Shown here one piece after another: positions 18,227 through 26,350 of a DNA stretch of 64,000 nucleotides (positions are counted from its first letter, which is position 1; every line of letters starts with the position of its first letter). The stretch is taken from positions 32,719 to 96,718 of the forward strand of contig CAZFVY010000009.1 of NCBI GenBank assembly GCA_964522665.1. The letters run 5' to 3'. Below the pieces are notes generated by a model. That model was not told where the DNA came from. It did no database searches and saw nothing but the letters and a program-made list of their open reading frames with translations. The position numbers and the translations under genes are program-made. Source of the stretch: CAZFVY01 sp964522665 (GTDB lineage: Bacteria > Verrucomicrobiota > Verrucomicrobiia > Limisphaerales > CAZFVY01).

Positions 18227-19294
18227 TCAACTCCACGCCTGCCGCAGAAACCTTAGAAAATTCCCGCTCATGATCCCCTCCACGTCGCCGGCTGAGTAGC
18301 CCCGCGCCGCCAGCAAAGACGGCAACCGCGCCAGGTCCGCGATCGTGTTGAGGTCCGCTGCGGTTTGTTCCGTGCCGAAGGCGCCGTCCAAGTCTGAACC
18401 AACGCCACAATGGAGCGCATTGCCGGCGAGCTGGCAAATATGGTCAATATGGTCCACCAAACGGTCCAGTTTCAGGCCGGAATTCACCGGCGTCGTCTGG
18501 CCTCGCACCCAGCCGGGAATCATCATCCAGGCGTCAAGCACGGCGCCGATCACCGCGCCGCGTTCAATCAGCAGCTTCAATTGCTCGTCCGAGAATTGGC
18601 GGTTGTGCGGAACCAAAGCCCGGCAATTGGAATGACTGGCCCATACCGGGCCACGGAAGTGATCCATGGATTCGGCAAAACTTTCGTCACAAAGGTGCGT
18701 CGCGTCCAAGATTATGCCCAGCCGCTCCATCTCCGTGAGCAACTCCCGCCCCCGGGGTCCGAGGCCGCCGCGCGCGTCCGTTCCCTGCGCGTAGGTACCC
18801 GGGCCGTAGTGCCCCGGACCAACCGCGCGCAGCCCGTCCCGGTAGGCGCGTTCGAGATACGCGGGAGTCACAATTGAATCAGCGCCTTCCAGACTCAGGA
18901 TGAAACCGACCGGCGCATCCGGTGGCGGTGAGCCGGTCCACAAGCTGACCTGGTTTTCCAAACCGGCGAGATCGGTGATTTGAACCATCTCCTCGCATTC
19001 CACCATCGCGCGGTACCAGGCCAACTGGCCCTGCGTCTGTGCCCACGCCTGTTGCGGCGAATGCCAGCCCTTCAAAGGATTCGACGGCTTGACGAAGCGC
19101 GCGATTTGAGTGGCCACGCAAAGTCCGATGCCCGCCCGGCGCATCTCGGGCAGCGATACCGTCCCATTCCCCCTATCTACTCTATCGGTCATCCCCTGCT
19201 CACGCGCGCGGATTTCCGCGAGTGGGCGGGTCAAATCACGGTTCCATTCCAGCGCGTTCATCGCCAGATCCAGGTGCGCGTCAAATATGAACAT
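18227..19294 (-). CDS. M19 family membrane dipeptidase (renal dipeptidase-like)
   Basis: 355 residues. The amidohydrolase metal site is visible: DAHLDLAMN at the start (His and Asp ligands), the bridging-glutamate block LSLEGADSI, and the histidines of ILDATHLCDESF and VWASHSNCRAL. GVGSDLDGAFG near the C-terminus is the conserved aspartate block. M19 enzymes are di-zinc dipeptidases, some acting on D-configured or dehydro dipeptides. No signal peptide is apparent, so a cytosolic place is likely despite the family name. Spacing to both neighbours is under 30 bases, consistent with co-transcription. Confidence 0.92.
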   Translation of the reverse strand: MFIFDAHLDLAMNALEWNRDLTRPLAEIRAREQGMTDRVDRGNGTVSLPEMRRAGIGLCVATQIARFVKPSNPLKGWHSPQQAWAQTQGQLAWYRAMVECEEMVQITDLAGLENQVSLWTGSPPPDAPVGFILSLEGADSIVTPAYLERAYRDGLRAVGPGHYGPGTYAQGTDARGGLGPRGRELLTEMERLGIILDATHLCDESFAESMDHFRGPVWASHSNCRALVPHNRQFSDEQLKLLIERGAVIGAVLDAWMMIPGWVRGQTTPVNSGLKLDRLVDHIDHICQLAGNALHCGVGSDLDGAFGTEQTAADLNTIADLARLPSLLAARGYSAGDVEGIMSGNFLRFLRQAWS

Positions 19295-19320
19295 GTAAGC
19301 CCGCTTAGAGGATTGGCGAC

Positions 19321-20445
19321 TCAGAGCCGCAAAAAGATTCGCCGCTGGTATAGGAAGCGAGCCAGCGCCAGGGCAAAAAGCAGCGCCAGGATCGTCACCG
19401 TGACGTCGCCGTAAGCTCCCAATCCCTTATAAATTTCGCCACCCACAAAGCGCGTCGCCAGATTCTCGAAGTCGATGATACTAAACGCGAGATAGATTGT
19501 CAGGGGGTTCATCCCAATCCATACAAATGGCTGAGCCCACTTCTGGAGCCGCCAAATCTCGATTACTTGATAAAATACCGCTAGAAAGATCGCCGCGTAT
19601 CCACCCGCGACCAAGACATACGACGAGGTCCAAATCTTCTTGATCACCGGAAACTGGAAGCCCCAAAGGAATCCTAAAGCGACGCTGGCGGCGCCCCCGG
19701 CAAGCAAAATAACCACCTTTTTATGGGGCGGAATCGACCCGTTTTTCAAAAGCAATCCCGCCAGTACGCCAAGCAGACAAGTGGCAATCGCCGGCAAGGT
19801 GCTGAGCAGCCCCTCGGGGTCGTGATCGCCATCCCATTTCCTAAACGGGAGGTATTGTTTATCGACATAATTGGCCAGATTCGCGCCTTCCTCAAAATGG
19901 CCCGCCCCGACACCCGGAACCGGAACGAAGCTCATTACCAACCAGTAGCCGATCAACAAACCCGCCAGACAGGCGATGATGCCGCGCAACCGGAAATTGC
20001 AGAAAATCAGCCCGGCAAAGAGATAGGCCAAACCAATCCGCTGCAAGACGCCGAGCAGTCGGATATTCTCGAAACCCTTACTCATCCCGCCGTAGTAAAT
20101 GATGCCGATCACCCAGAGCAACAATCCGCGCCGCACGACCCGCAGGCACGCGGAGGCGCGCCCGTCCTGCTCGATCGCCTTGCCCAAAGAGAAGACGAGT
20201 GAAGCGCCGGCGATGAATACGAAGAGCGGGAAAATTAAGTCGTAAAACGCGACCCCCTCCCATTTCTTGTGGGTAAGCTGCGTCGCGATCCCTCCCACAA
20301 GGCCATTGTCACTCACTTTATGAAGGGCATCGACGATCTTCTCGGCGCCCACGATCCAGAACATGTCGAAGCCGCGCAACGCGTCCAGCGCCAACAGTCG
20401 TCCACCGCCGGCGCCACTGGGAGTAGCTGTTTTCGCTTCACTCAT
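19321..20445 (-). CDS. HGSNAT/DUF5009-like membrane acyltransferase
   Basis: 374 residues from MSEAKTA at 20445; the frame runs on upstream into the next gene, but the N-terminus there is not protein-like. LALDALRGFDMFWIVGAEKI at the start and YDLIFPLFVFIAGASLVFSLGKA are the signatures of the DUF5009/DUF1624 family, related to eukaryotic heparan-alpha-glucosaminide N-acetyltransferase. About ten membrane helices are visible. Members transfer acetyl groups across the membrane to sugars; the bacterial substrate is usually unknown. The gene starts 43 bases after the PQQ-repeat gene and ends 26 bases before the dipeptidase gene. Confidence 0.9.
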   Translation of the reverse strand: MSEAKTATPSGAGGGRLLALDALRGFDMFWIVGAEKIVDALHKVSDNGLVGGIATQLTHKKWEGVAFYDLIFPLFVFIAGASLVFSLGKAIEQDGRASACLRVVRRGLLLWVIGIIYYGGMSKGFENIRLLGVLQRIGLAYLFAGLIFCNFRLRGIIACLAGLLIGYWLVMSFVPVPGVGAGHFEEGANLANYVDKQYLPFRKWDGDHDPEGLLSTLPAIATCLLGVLAGLLLKNGSIPPHKKVVILLAGGAASVALGFLWGFQFPVIKKIWTSSYVLVAGGYAAIFLAVFYQVIEIWRLQKWAQPFVWIGMNPLTIYLAFSIIDFENLATRFVGGEIYKGLGAYGDVTVTILALLFALALARFLYQRRIFLRL

Positions 20446-20488
20446 GGTCGCCCACGAGCAAAGCAGGTTCACCGTCGTCAGTCCAATG

Positions 20489-21745
20489 CTATCTCGATTT
20501 TCGAAGATCGACGCAGACCAATTTGTCTTTGCTGCGCGCGAAGAGGTATCCGTCCGCGATCGCGGGATACGCGCGCACGTGGCTCGGGAGGATTTGGGCG
20601 CGCGCGATTGGCTTGAGGCCATCCAGCGAGGCAGGCGCCAGCCAGAGTTCACCATCCTCTTTGAGAATAACCAAGCGCCCACCCGCGAGGGTGACCGTCC
20701 CGGCTCCGAAACCGTCCTGCTGCCAGCGAACCTTGCCCGTCTTCCACTCAACGCACCGGAAATTGGGTCCCATCTCCTGGCGCCCGTCGAAGCCGAACAA
20801 CAAGTTATCCCGATAGACACTGGTCGCGTAGTGGTTCGAGAGAATCTCGTCGCCGGCCCAAACCTTTTCGACTCCGCCCTCCTTCACCCGTAACAAGACC
20901 GCGCCGGTATCGTAACTCGCCGACAAAAACAACTGGTCACCGACGATCAACGGCGTCGCGGCGTTGACGGAGGCATTCATACGGGAACGCCAGGGGAACC
21001 GGAAATAAACCTTCCCGCTCGCGGGGTCCACCGCAACCAATCCACTGCGGGTAAAGAAGAAGGCGTACCGCCGGCCATTAACCGTCGCCGCGATCGGTGA
21101 GGAATAACTCGCCTGATCGTCGGTCGCCTTCCACGACAGCTTTCCCGTCGCCGCGTCGAAGGCCACGATTCCCGCGCCGTCCGCGCCCCCAATATTAAGG
21201 AGAACCCGACCGCCTTCAACCAGCGCCGAGCAATCCATGCCGAAAAAGCCCTTCGCCGCCTGAAATTCTTTTTTGGTATCGACCGTCCAGTTAACTTTGC
21301 CGGTTGCCGCGTCGAGACAGGTCAGCATCCCTTCGGCGCCAAAAGTGAAAACCCGACCATCGGCAATCGTCGGCGTCGCTCGGGGGCCTTCATCGAAGCC
21401 GAAATCGTCCCGATACGCGGTCGGATACTTGTGGCGCCAGCGCGGTTGACCCGTTCGGGCGTCAAAACAATCGACTTCTTCTTGATCGTTGACCCGTTGG
21501 AAAAAGATGAGGCTCCCCGCGGCCACCACTGGACCACTAAACCCCTGGCCAATTTCCTTTTGCCAGACTACGGGCGGTCCCTCTTTCGGCCAGGCGTCGG
21601 CCAAATCATCGCCAGCATAGACTCCGTCACGGGTTGGCCCCAGGAATTGCGGCCAATCTGTGGCCTTCGCGATCGACCATGTGAAGTGAAAAACTGCCAA
21701 CCAAGCGCCGACCTTACGGAACGCGCTTTTCAGAATCGCCGTCAA
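20489..21745 (-). CDS. PQQ-like beta-propeller repeat protein, secreted
   Basis: 418 residues with a short export signal (AWLAVFHFTWSIAKA). Then WPQFLGPTRDGVY, a common start of PQQ-like propellers in Planctomycetes and Verrucomicrobia, and repeats such as VFTFGAEGMLTCLDAATGKV, IVAFDAATGKLSWKA, LVAVDPASGKVYFRF and LVILKEDGELWLAPAS. The repeats resemble BamB or quinoprotein blades; no catalytic acid or disulfide of true alcohol dehydrogenases was recognised, so PQQ binding is not assured. It lies 30 bases after the flagellin-like gene and upstream of the acyltransferase gene in the same direction. Confidence 0.88.
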   Translation of the reverse strand: MTAILKSAFRKVGAWLAVFHFTWSIAKATDWPQFLGPTRDGVYAGDDLADAWPKEGPPVVWQKEIGQGFSGPVVAAGSLIFFQRVNDQEEVDCFDARTGQPRWRHKYPTAYRDDFGFDEGPRATPTIADGRVFTFGAEGMLTCLDAATGKVNWTVDTKKEFQAAKGFFGMDCSALVEGGRVLLNIGGADGAGIVAFDAATGKLSWKATDDQASYSSPIAATVNGRRYAFFFTRSGLVAVDPASGKVYFRFPWRSRMNASVNAATPLIVGDQLFLSASYDTGAVLLRVKEGGVEKVWAGDEILSNHYATSVYRDNLLFGFDGRQEMGPNFRCVEWKTGKVRWQQDGFGAGTVTLAGGRLVILKEDGELWLAPASLDGLKPIARAQILPSHVRAYPAIADGYLFARSKDKLVCVDLRKSR

Positions 21746-21775
21746 GTGAGGACGGAGGCTGAGCCTCGCGGCGGG

Positions 21776-22582
21776 CTAAGCCGCCAATAAGGCGGCGGCA
21801 GTTTGAGGCTGGACATTGGCCTGGGCGCCGATGGCATCGGTGGGATTACCCAATATCCAATTATAAAGAAAGGCAACCGCCTGTTGAGCCGCTCCGGCGC
21901 TTGAAATCGTGGAGGCGGAGCTTTGAGCAGCGTCACGCGCGGCCAAGGTTTGGTCGCTCGCGGCGCCGACTTGGGACTGGAAATTACCGAGGCGGGATTG
22001 GTCCTGGCCAACCTGCTGAAGCGCCTGGCCAACCGCGGTCGCGGCGGCCTGGGCATCCGTCGCGTTGTCCAGCGACAGATTGCTTGAAAGCGCTGCCGCA
22101 TAAACCGGATTCCCGGCCAGATCGACTCCGCCCGTGCTAACCGTGTTGCCATTCGCGCCATCGACCGCTTGGGTCGGCGCCGCCGAGAAGACGGGCGTTC
22201 CGTCTGAACTCTTCTGCGAAACGCCGTTCAGATAGTCCTGAAGCTTTGAAAACTCCTGGCTGACACGAGCCCGATCCGAGGGCGACAAATTCGGATCTTG
22301 GGCCTCGGTCGCGAGCTTCTCCATCCGATGCAACGCGCGATGGGCGCTCTTAAGATAGCCGGCCTGCGTTTGGCCAGCCGAGCTTGCGTCGGCCAGCGAG
22401 GATAGGAAATTATTGAACGTCGCATCTGGAGAGTCGGTCAAGCTCGCGTCTTGAACGTCGCCCCCGCCCGCCAAAGCGTCAACCGCGGTGGAATCAGAAT
22501 TTGTCCGCCCGGACGCGGTGGCGCCCGTTGCCGTATTCAAGGTGTTCGGCGTTGCCGTCGGTGGGTTGGAACTGATGACCAT
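21776..22582 (-). CDS. flagellin-like protein lacking the canonical N-terminal D0 helix
   Basis: 268 residues. The C-terminus resembles flagellin: RLGNFQSQV, then LAARDAAQSS, and the ending ANVQPQTAAALLAA, which matches the AN..PQ..L.LL terminus of FliC. The middle segment RALHRMEKLATEAQDPNLS, with EFSKLQDYL and DGTPVF, matches the flagellin D1 helix pattern. The usual start (INTN...SGLRINSA) is absent; residues 1-45 are Ser/Thr/Ala-rich instead. No other flagellar gene is in the window. A sigma-54-type element lies upstream. It could be an unusual filament subunit or a secreted relative. Confidence is good for the homology and low for a flagellar role. Confidence 0.68.
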   Translation of the reverse strand: MVISSNPPTATPNTLNTATGATASGRTNSDSTAVDALAGGGDVQDASLTDSPDATFNNFLSSLADASSAGQTQAGYLKSAHRALHRMEKLATEAQDPNLSPSDRARVSQEFSKLQDYLNGVSQKSSDGTPVFSAAPTQAVDGANGNTVSTGGVDLAGNPVYAAALSSNLSLDNATDAQAAATAVGQALQQVGQDQSRLGNFQSQVGAASDQTLAARDAAQSSASTISSAGAAQQAVAFLYNWILGNPTDAIGAQANVQPQTAAALLAA

Positions 22583-23070
22583 AGCTTTATGGGGTCTCTG
22601 ATTTTGCGCCTGACGCGTGCTTTCGTTACGTGTTCTGAATTGCGTTACTTTTCAACAACAGCCTCGGAGCAGACAATGTGCCAGAGTTTCAGAAACAGGA
22701 TCACTAATGCTAAATGCCCGTAGTTTTGAGCGATAATGCGCGGAAAAGGCTCGTTTTGGGGAGTCGAGAGACGTTCCCGCCGGACTCCCGGGGCGTTCCA
22801 TCCGTTTGCCACGCCGATCGGGCTGGGAAAATCTTCCCGTCGCCAGGGCAAATCTCCCCCACCCCCAACTTGGTTGGGATTCAACGGTGACCGATTTCAC
22901 CCATCCAACCCGACTCAAAAAAAACGGCGCCGCCCTCGTTCCGCCGCGCTCCACGGGCCGCGCGGCACAGGCATTTCAGTCGCCAGCCGCCTCCACGCGG
23001 CGCGCTCCAGCTGGTAGTTCCTCCGCAAAATTGCTTTCCCATTCGGGAGGTAACGTTTAGTTTTGCGCGC
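22583..23070. other. 488-base intergenic region between divergent genes
   Basis: The longest stretch without a gene in the window, between the flagellin-like gene (minus) and a small plus-strand gene. It contains the -24/-12 promoter-like element at 22668-22683 and a weak 5-bp inverted repeat (GGGAA/TTCCC near 22825-22838). Short frames here have no recognisable protein character. I see no tRNA-like fold. Confidence 0.6.
22668..22683 (-). promoter_or_regulatory. sigma-54 type -24/-12 promoter candidate
   Basis: Read on the minus strand the bases are TGGCACATTGTCTGCT. The GG and GC dinucleotides are ten bases apart, as in the sigma-54 consensus TGGCAC-N5-TTGCW, with a single mismatch in the -12 half. 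It points at the flagellin-like gene and would give a leader of roughly 75 bases. No enhancer-binding protein gene is in view. Confidence 0.5.
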
Positions 23071-23373
23071 ATGGAATTGACGGTCGAGATGTTCAAGCAG
23101 GAGGCTGCGGAGGCCCTAAAAGCCTACGAGCAGTTCATTGTCTGCATCGACAAAACGCCCGATGAATTCCAGGAATCCATGCGCTCCCTGCTCGAAAAGG
23201 CCATCAAAGCCTATCTTAACCGCGGCGCCAACCTGCGTCACGGCATCGCTCTGGACAAGCAGATGACCGTGATCTTGAGCCAAACCGAGGCCGACCGACC
23301 GCTCTGCGGGATTTATTTCAATCTCTCGTCGCCCTATCAGAAGAAGCCGGCCGCCAAAGCCGCCGTCACGTAA
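23071..23373 (+). CDS. small conserved hypothetical protein
   Basis: A 100-residue protein I do not recognise. It is mixed helix and strand: an N-terminal amphipathic stretch (MFKQEAAEALKAYEQFIVCI), a middle helix, then DKQMTVILSQ and GIYFNLSSPYQKK, which look like beta strands. There is no signal peptide, membrane helix or cysteine pair. GGGAGG lies about 20 bases before the ATG, too far for a good ribosome site. Codon use looks like that of its neighbours. It stands alone between divergent and convergent genes, so context says little. Confidence 0.65.
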   Translation: MELTVEMFKQEAAEALKAYEQFIVCIDKTPDEFQESMRSLLEKAIKAYLNRGANLRHGIALDKQMTVILSQTEADRPLCGIYFNLSSPYQKKPAAKAAVT

Positions 23374-23426
23374 TCTTGCTTGGTAGCGACAGCGAAGCCC
23401 CTGAATTCCAGGTCATCGGATCCAGG

Positions 23427-23822
23427 TTAATTCTCCCGCACTTCGTCCCCCACCGCGGCTTCCCCGTCCTCGATGTCCGCCGCCACGTTGCCGGCATTCG
23501 CCTGGCCCGACGTCTTAAGAGCTCCCACCTTTTGGCCTTTTCGGTAAACCGACAGTACGGTGCCGGTCGGAGGCAACCGCTGGTACGAAAAGTCAACGAC
23601 CACAAACTGTAATTGACGGTTGACGACCGCCACCTTGCCCGCGAGCCGGGTCCCGGTTGCGACCGTTGGGACTGCATTCGTATTAGTGACTTTGCCCGGT
23701 GACGCAGGCGCCTTGGCAAGCGCCGGGGCCGAGAATGATTTTGACCTGCCCACGGACGCCGTTTTGCCCGCGCAACCGGCGAAAAGGACGCCACCGATAC
23801 CAAGGCACAAGAGAATCCGCAT
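23427..23822 (-). CDS. putative lipoprotein, beta-rich, unknown function
   Basis: 131 residues. The start MRILLCLGIGGVLFAGCAG is a type II signal peptide with lipobox LFAGC (Cys17 lipidated). An Ala/Pro/Thr-rich linker leads to a C-terminal domain with LAGKVAVVNRQLQFVVVDF, GTVLSVYRKGQKVGALK and a closing VAADIEDGEAAVGDEV. The order suggests a small beta-barrel: a value restated as a cross-envelope stress- or turnover-type domain cannot be claimed. I recall similar short lipoproteins in Verrucomicrobia, but I cannot name a family. It converges on the 100-residue gene. Confidence 0.72.
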   Translation of the reverse strand: MRILLCLGIGGVLFAGCAGKTASVGRSKSFSAPALAKAPASPGKVTNTNAVPTVATGTRLAGKVAVVNRQLQFVVVDFSYQRLPPTGTVLSVYRKGQKVGALKTSGQANAGNVAADIEDGEAAVGDEVREN

Positions 23823-23927
23823 GACATAAGGTTACGGAGCCGCCTTCACTCCGTCAAATTGGAAGCATTCGTCAAAGGCCGCCCAGCGAGCCGCGCTAAC
23901 GCGCGCCGCAAAACCCGCGCTGGCTCA

Positions 23928-24755
23928 TCACGGCGCCCGCGAAGCCCCAACCTTCGCCTGAATTTGCGCCCAGCGTTTTTCCCAGTCAAGCCAAGGTAGC
24001 GCGGGATCCCGCGTGGACTTATTCTCGCCCGCCAGCATTGCGGCGGCCACCCCCCCAAGGCGATGACGGGCCTTGGCAAGGTCACCCCATTGAATGTAGG
24101 CCTCAAGCAGACAGAGACCGTTTTCGGGATGTTTCGGCGCCAAGTCCGCCGCCTTGATCAAATAACGCTCCGCTTTGGCACGGTCGCCGACGCTCAACGG
24201 CCAGCCCGGCGCCTGCTGATATAATAGCCCCAGATTTCGTTCCGGCCCCGCGAAATCAAAATCGGCGTCCGCGCGGGCGGCCGCCTTGAACTCGGACTCC
24301 ATTTCTCGAACCAGCGCCAGCGCGCCCAAGGTCTTGGACCGCGCCAATTGCCCCAGATTCATCCCCAAATAGTAATGTCCGGCCGCCAGTTGCGGCTCCC
24401 GTTCCGTTAGCTGTCGGCAGACCGCTATCCCTTCGGTGGCGATCGCTTCCACCTGCGCGTTATTGGTGGCGAAATCGGCCAAATCAAAACAGGCGCACCC
24501 GAAGCGCCAGGCCGCCTCGCTCTTGGCCGGGTCGGCACGAAAAGCGGCGCGTGCCCTGATGTACGCCTCCAAAGCCTTGGCGTTCGGATTCGGGGCAGCG
24601 TCCGGCGGCTTCGGCCGTTCGCCCTCGCTTTGCGCGGTAACGAACAAAACGACCGCGCCGGCAAGGGCCAGCACGCCCTTTCCAATCAGGCCTCGCCACC
24701 CCTCGGAACGCCCTCGTCTCGGCGGAAACCACCGTTCAGAATTAATTATTGCCAT
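23928..24755 (-). CDS. TPR protein resembling the TRAP-associated TatT family
   Basis: 275 residues from the ATG at 24755; a TTG at 24782 is an in-frame alternative. A basic N-terminus (FPPRRGRSEGW) precedes one hydrophobic helix (GVLALAGAVVLFVTA), so it is anchored or exported. The rest is helical repeat: AWRFGCACFDLADFA, GHYYLGMNLGQLARSKTLG, DFAGPERNLGLLYQQAPGWP and AERYLIKAADLAPKHPEN. The GLLYxxAPGWP block is typical of TatT-like proteins, which accompany some TRAP transporters. No transporter gene is near. It is divergent from the small lipoprotein gene, 27 bases between starts. Confidence 0.7.
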   Translation of the reverse strand: MAIINSERWFPPRRGRSEGWRGLIGKGVLALAGAVVLFVTAQSEGERPKPPDAAPNPNAKALEAYIRARAAFRADPAKSEAAWRFGCACFDLADFATNNAQVEAIATEGIAVCRQLTEREPQLAAGHYYLGMNLGQLARSKTLGALALVREMESEFKAAARADADFDFAGPERNLGLLYQQAPGWPLSVGDRAKAERYLIKAADLAPKHPENGLCLLEAYIQWGDLAKARHRLGGVAAAMLAGENKSTRDPALPWLDWEKRWAQIQAKVGASRAP

Positions 24756-24776
24756 CAACTCAGCGACGCTTATACT
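24749..24776 (+). promoter_or_regulatory. sigma-70-type promoter for the lipoprotein-hpnH-hpnJ run
   Basis: TTGCCA (24749-24754, five of six matches to TTGACA), a 16-base spacer and TATACT (24771-24776, five of six matches to TATAAT). Transcription would begin near 24783, which is the GTG start of the small lipoprotein gene, implying a leaderless message. The element overlaps the start of the divergent TPR gene. Confidence 0.6.
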
Positions 24777-24782
24777 GGACAA

Positions 24783-24992
24783 GTGAGAATTAAATTCAAC
24801 TGGCTTCGGCTGGCAATCCTATCGATCGCCGCCGTTTTGATGACTGGTTGCGGCGGGCTAAACGCCACCCAGAGCGTTTCCCCGGCGACCTTTTTCCTGC
24901 CAGGACTTGGACGCGTGGCCCCTCCCGCGCTACCGCCGGCCAGCCTGCCCCCGCTCCCCGCGGCGGCCGCCCAATTGGCTCAGGCTCAATAA
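24783..24992 (+). CDS. small lipoprotein (69 residues)
   Basis: Starts with GTG at 24783. VRIKFNWLRL, then a hydrophobic core and LMTGCGG, form a type II signal peptide with lipidated cysteine near residue 22. The mature part (NATQSVSPATFFLPGLG) ends in a proline, alanine and leucine tail (PPALPPASLPPLPAAAAQL). Short lipoproteins with an N-x-TxSVSPxxFxLPGL segment are, to my memory, common in this bacterial group, with no known function. Five bases separate it from hpnH, so it leads that transcript. A good promoter places the transcription start on the initiation codon itself. Confidence 0.72.
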   Translation: MRIKFNWLRLAILSIAAVLMTGCGGLNATQSVSPATFFLPGLGRVAPPALPPASLPPLPAAAAQLAQAQ

Positions 24993-24997
24993 TTAAT

Positions 24998-26350
24998 ATG
25001 CGTTTTCCTTTGGCGCTTACGGCGAAAATCGCCGGGCACATCATTAAACATAAGCTCAAGCGCACGCCCAAATTTGCCTTGGTGCTGCAACTCGAGCCTT
25101 TGCACACCTGCAACTTGACCTGCACCGGCTGCGGTCGCATTCGCGAATACTCGACCAGCCTCAAGGACATGATGCCCCTTGAAGACTGCCTCGGCTCCGC
25201 CCAGGAATGCGACGCTCCAATGGTATCGATTTGCGGCGGCGAACCGTTGATCTATCCAAAAATCGAGGAATTGGTCGCAGGTTTGCTGGAGCAGGGCCGG
25301 ATCGTTTATATCTGCACCAACGGCGTCTTCATGCGCCGCAAGATGCGCGATTACCTCGCGTCGATTTACCAACCATCCGTCGAGCCGAAGCTGGCGGAGT
25401 TGTTGGAGGCGAAACTGATCACCGCAAAGGAAGCGGACGAAATTCGCAAAGGGAAAAAGGACGGTCGCCCCACGATCAAACCCAGCAAATGGGCTTATTG
25501 GAACGTCCACATCGACGGCTTGGAATTCACCCATGACTTAATCGTGGAACGCGAGGGCGTTTTCAAAGAGTGCGTCGAGGCGGTCAAAATGGCCAAAATG
25601 CTCGGCTACCAGGTCGCGACCAATACCACCGTTTACAAGGAAACGGACGTTCAGGAGTTGGAACAAATGTTCGAGTTCTTCTCCTCCCTGGCGGTGGACG
25701 GCCACACGATCTCGCCCGGCTACGAATACGACGCCGCCAAGAAGGACATGGTCAAGCGGCTCAACCGCCAGCCTGAAGACTTCTTCCTCACGCGCAAGAT
25801 GACCCGCCAAAAGTTTGCCAAGATTCAGGAATGGGGCGAACGTTTCACCATTTTTGGCACGCCCGTCTATCAGGAATTCCTCGACGGGCGCCGGGAACTG
25901 ACCTGCACCGCTTGGGCGATCCCCACCCGCAACGTCAAGGGCTGGAAAGCCCCCTGCTACCTAATGACCGATGGGCATTATGCCGGCTATCAGGAAATGC
26001 TCGATAAGGTGGACTGGAACAAGTACGGCGTCGTCAATGGGGTGGCCCGCGATCCGCGCTGTGAGAATTGCATGGTTCACTGCGGCTACGACCCGAGCGG
26101 CGCGCTGGGTACCGACGCCAAGCCGGGCGACACCTGGAAAAATATCAAATACAACTTTGGCGCCAAGCCGAAGCCCTATCTCGCGGGAAAATCGGTCAAT
26201 GCTTTCAACGGCGTATCGATCGGCAAAGGCCATTTGGCGGAAGCCCGCGCGGCCATTAACTCTCCCCGCGCCGCTATGAACGGCGCCCAGGCGGCGTTCC
26301 AACGTCGCGAAGAAGCTCACGCCCCCGGCTCGACTTGCGTTAACGAATGA
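24998..26350 (+). CDS. hpnH: radical SAM protein, HpnH family (adenosyl-hopene transferase-like)
   Basis: 450 residues from MRFPLALTAK; the frame continues upstream through the lipoprotein gene in another frame. The Fe-S motif is Cys38-x3-Cys42-x2-Cys45 (HTCNLTCTGCG). Blocks shared with HpnH are LVLQLEPL, DAPMVSICGGEPL, YICTNG, VHIDGLEFTHD, REGVF, SPGYEYD, IPTRNVKGWKAPCYL and CMVHCGYD. HpnH adds the 5'-deoxyadenosyl group to diploptene, the first step of extended hopanoid side chains. This copy has an insertion of roughly 40 residues (about 113-154, charged and helical) before the VHIDG strand and a C-terminal tail of about 60 residues. The stop overlaps the hpnJ start region. Confidence 0.87.
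   Translation: MRFPLALTAKIAGHIIKHKLKRTPKFALVLQLEPLHTCNLTCTGCGRIREYSTSLKDMMPLEDCLGSAQECDAPMVSICGGEPLIYPKIEELVAGLLEQGRIVYICTNGVFMRRKMRDYLASIYQPSVEPKLAELLEAKLITAKEADEIRKGKKDGRPTIKPSKWAYWNVHIDGLEFTHDLIVEREGVFKECVEAVKMAKMLGYQVATNTTVYKETDVQELEQMFEFFSSLAVDGHTISPGYEYDAAKKDMVKRLNRQPEDFFLTRKMTRQKFAKIQEWGERFTIFGTPVYQEFLDGRRELTCTAWAIPTRNVKGWKAPCYLMTDGHYAGYQEMLDKVDWNKYGVVNGVARDPRCENCMVHCGYDPSGALGTDAKPGDTWKNIKYNFGAKPKPYLAGKSVNAFNGVSIGKGHLAEARAAINSPRAAMNGAQAAFQRREEAHAPGSTCVNE

Noticed and set aside
22736..23060. Short plus-strand frames in the 488-base gap
   Set aside because: Arginine/proline/serine-rich with no ribosome site and no motif.
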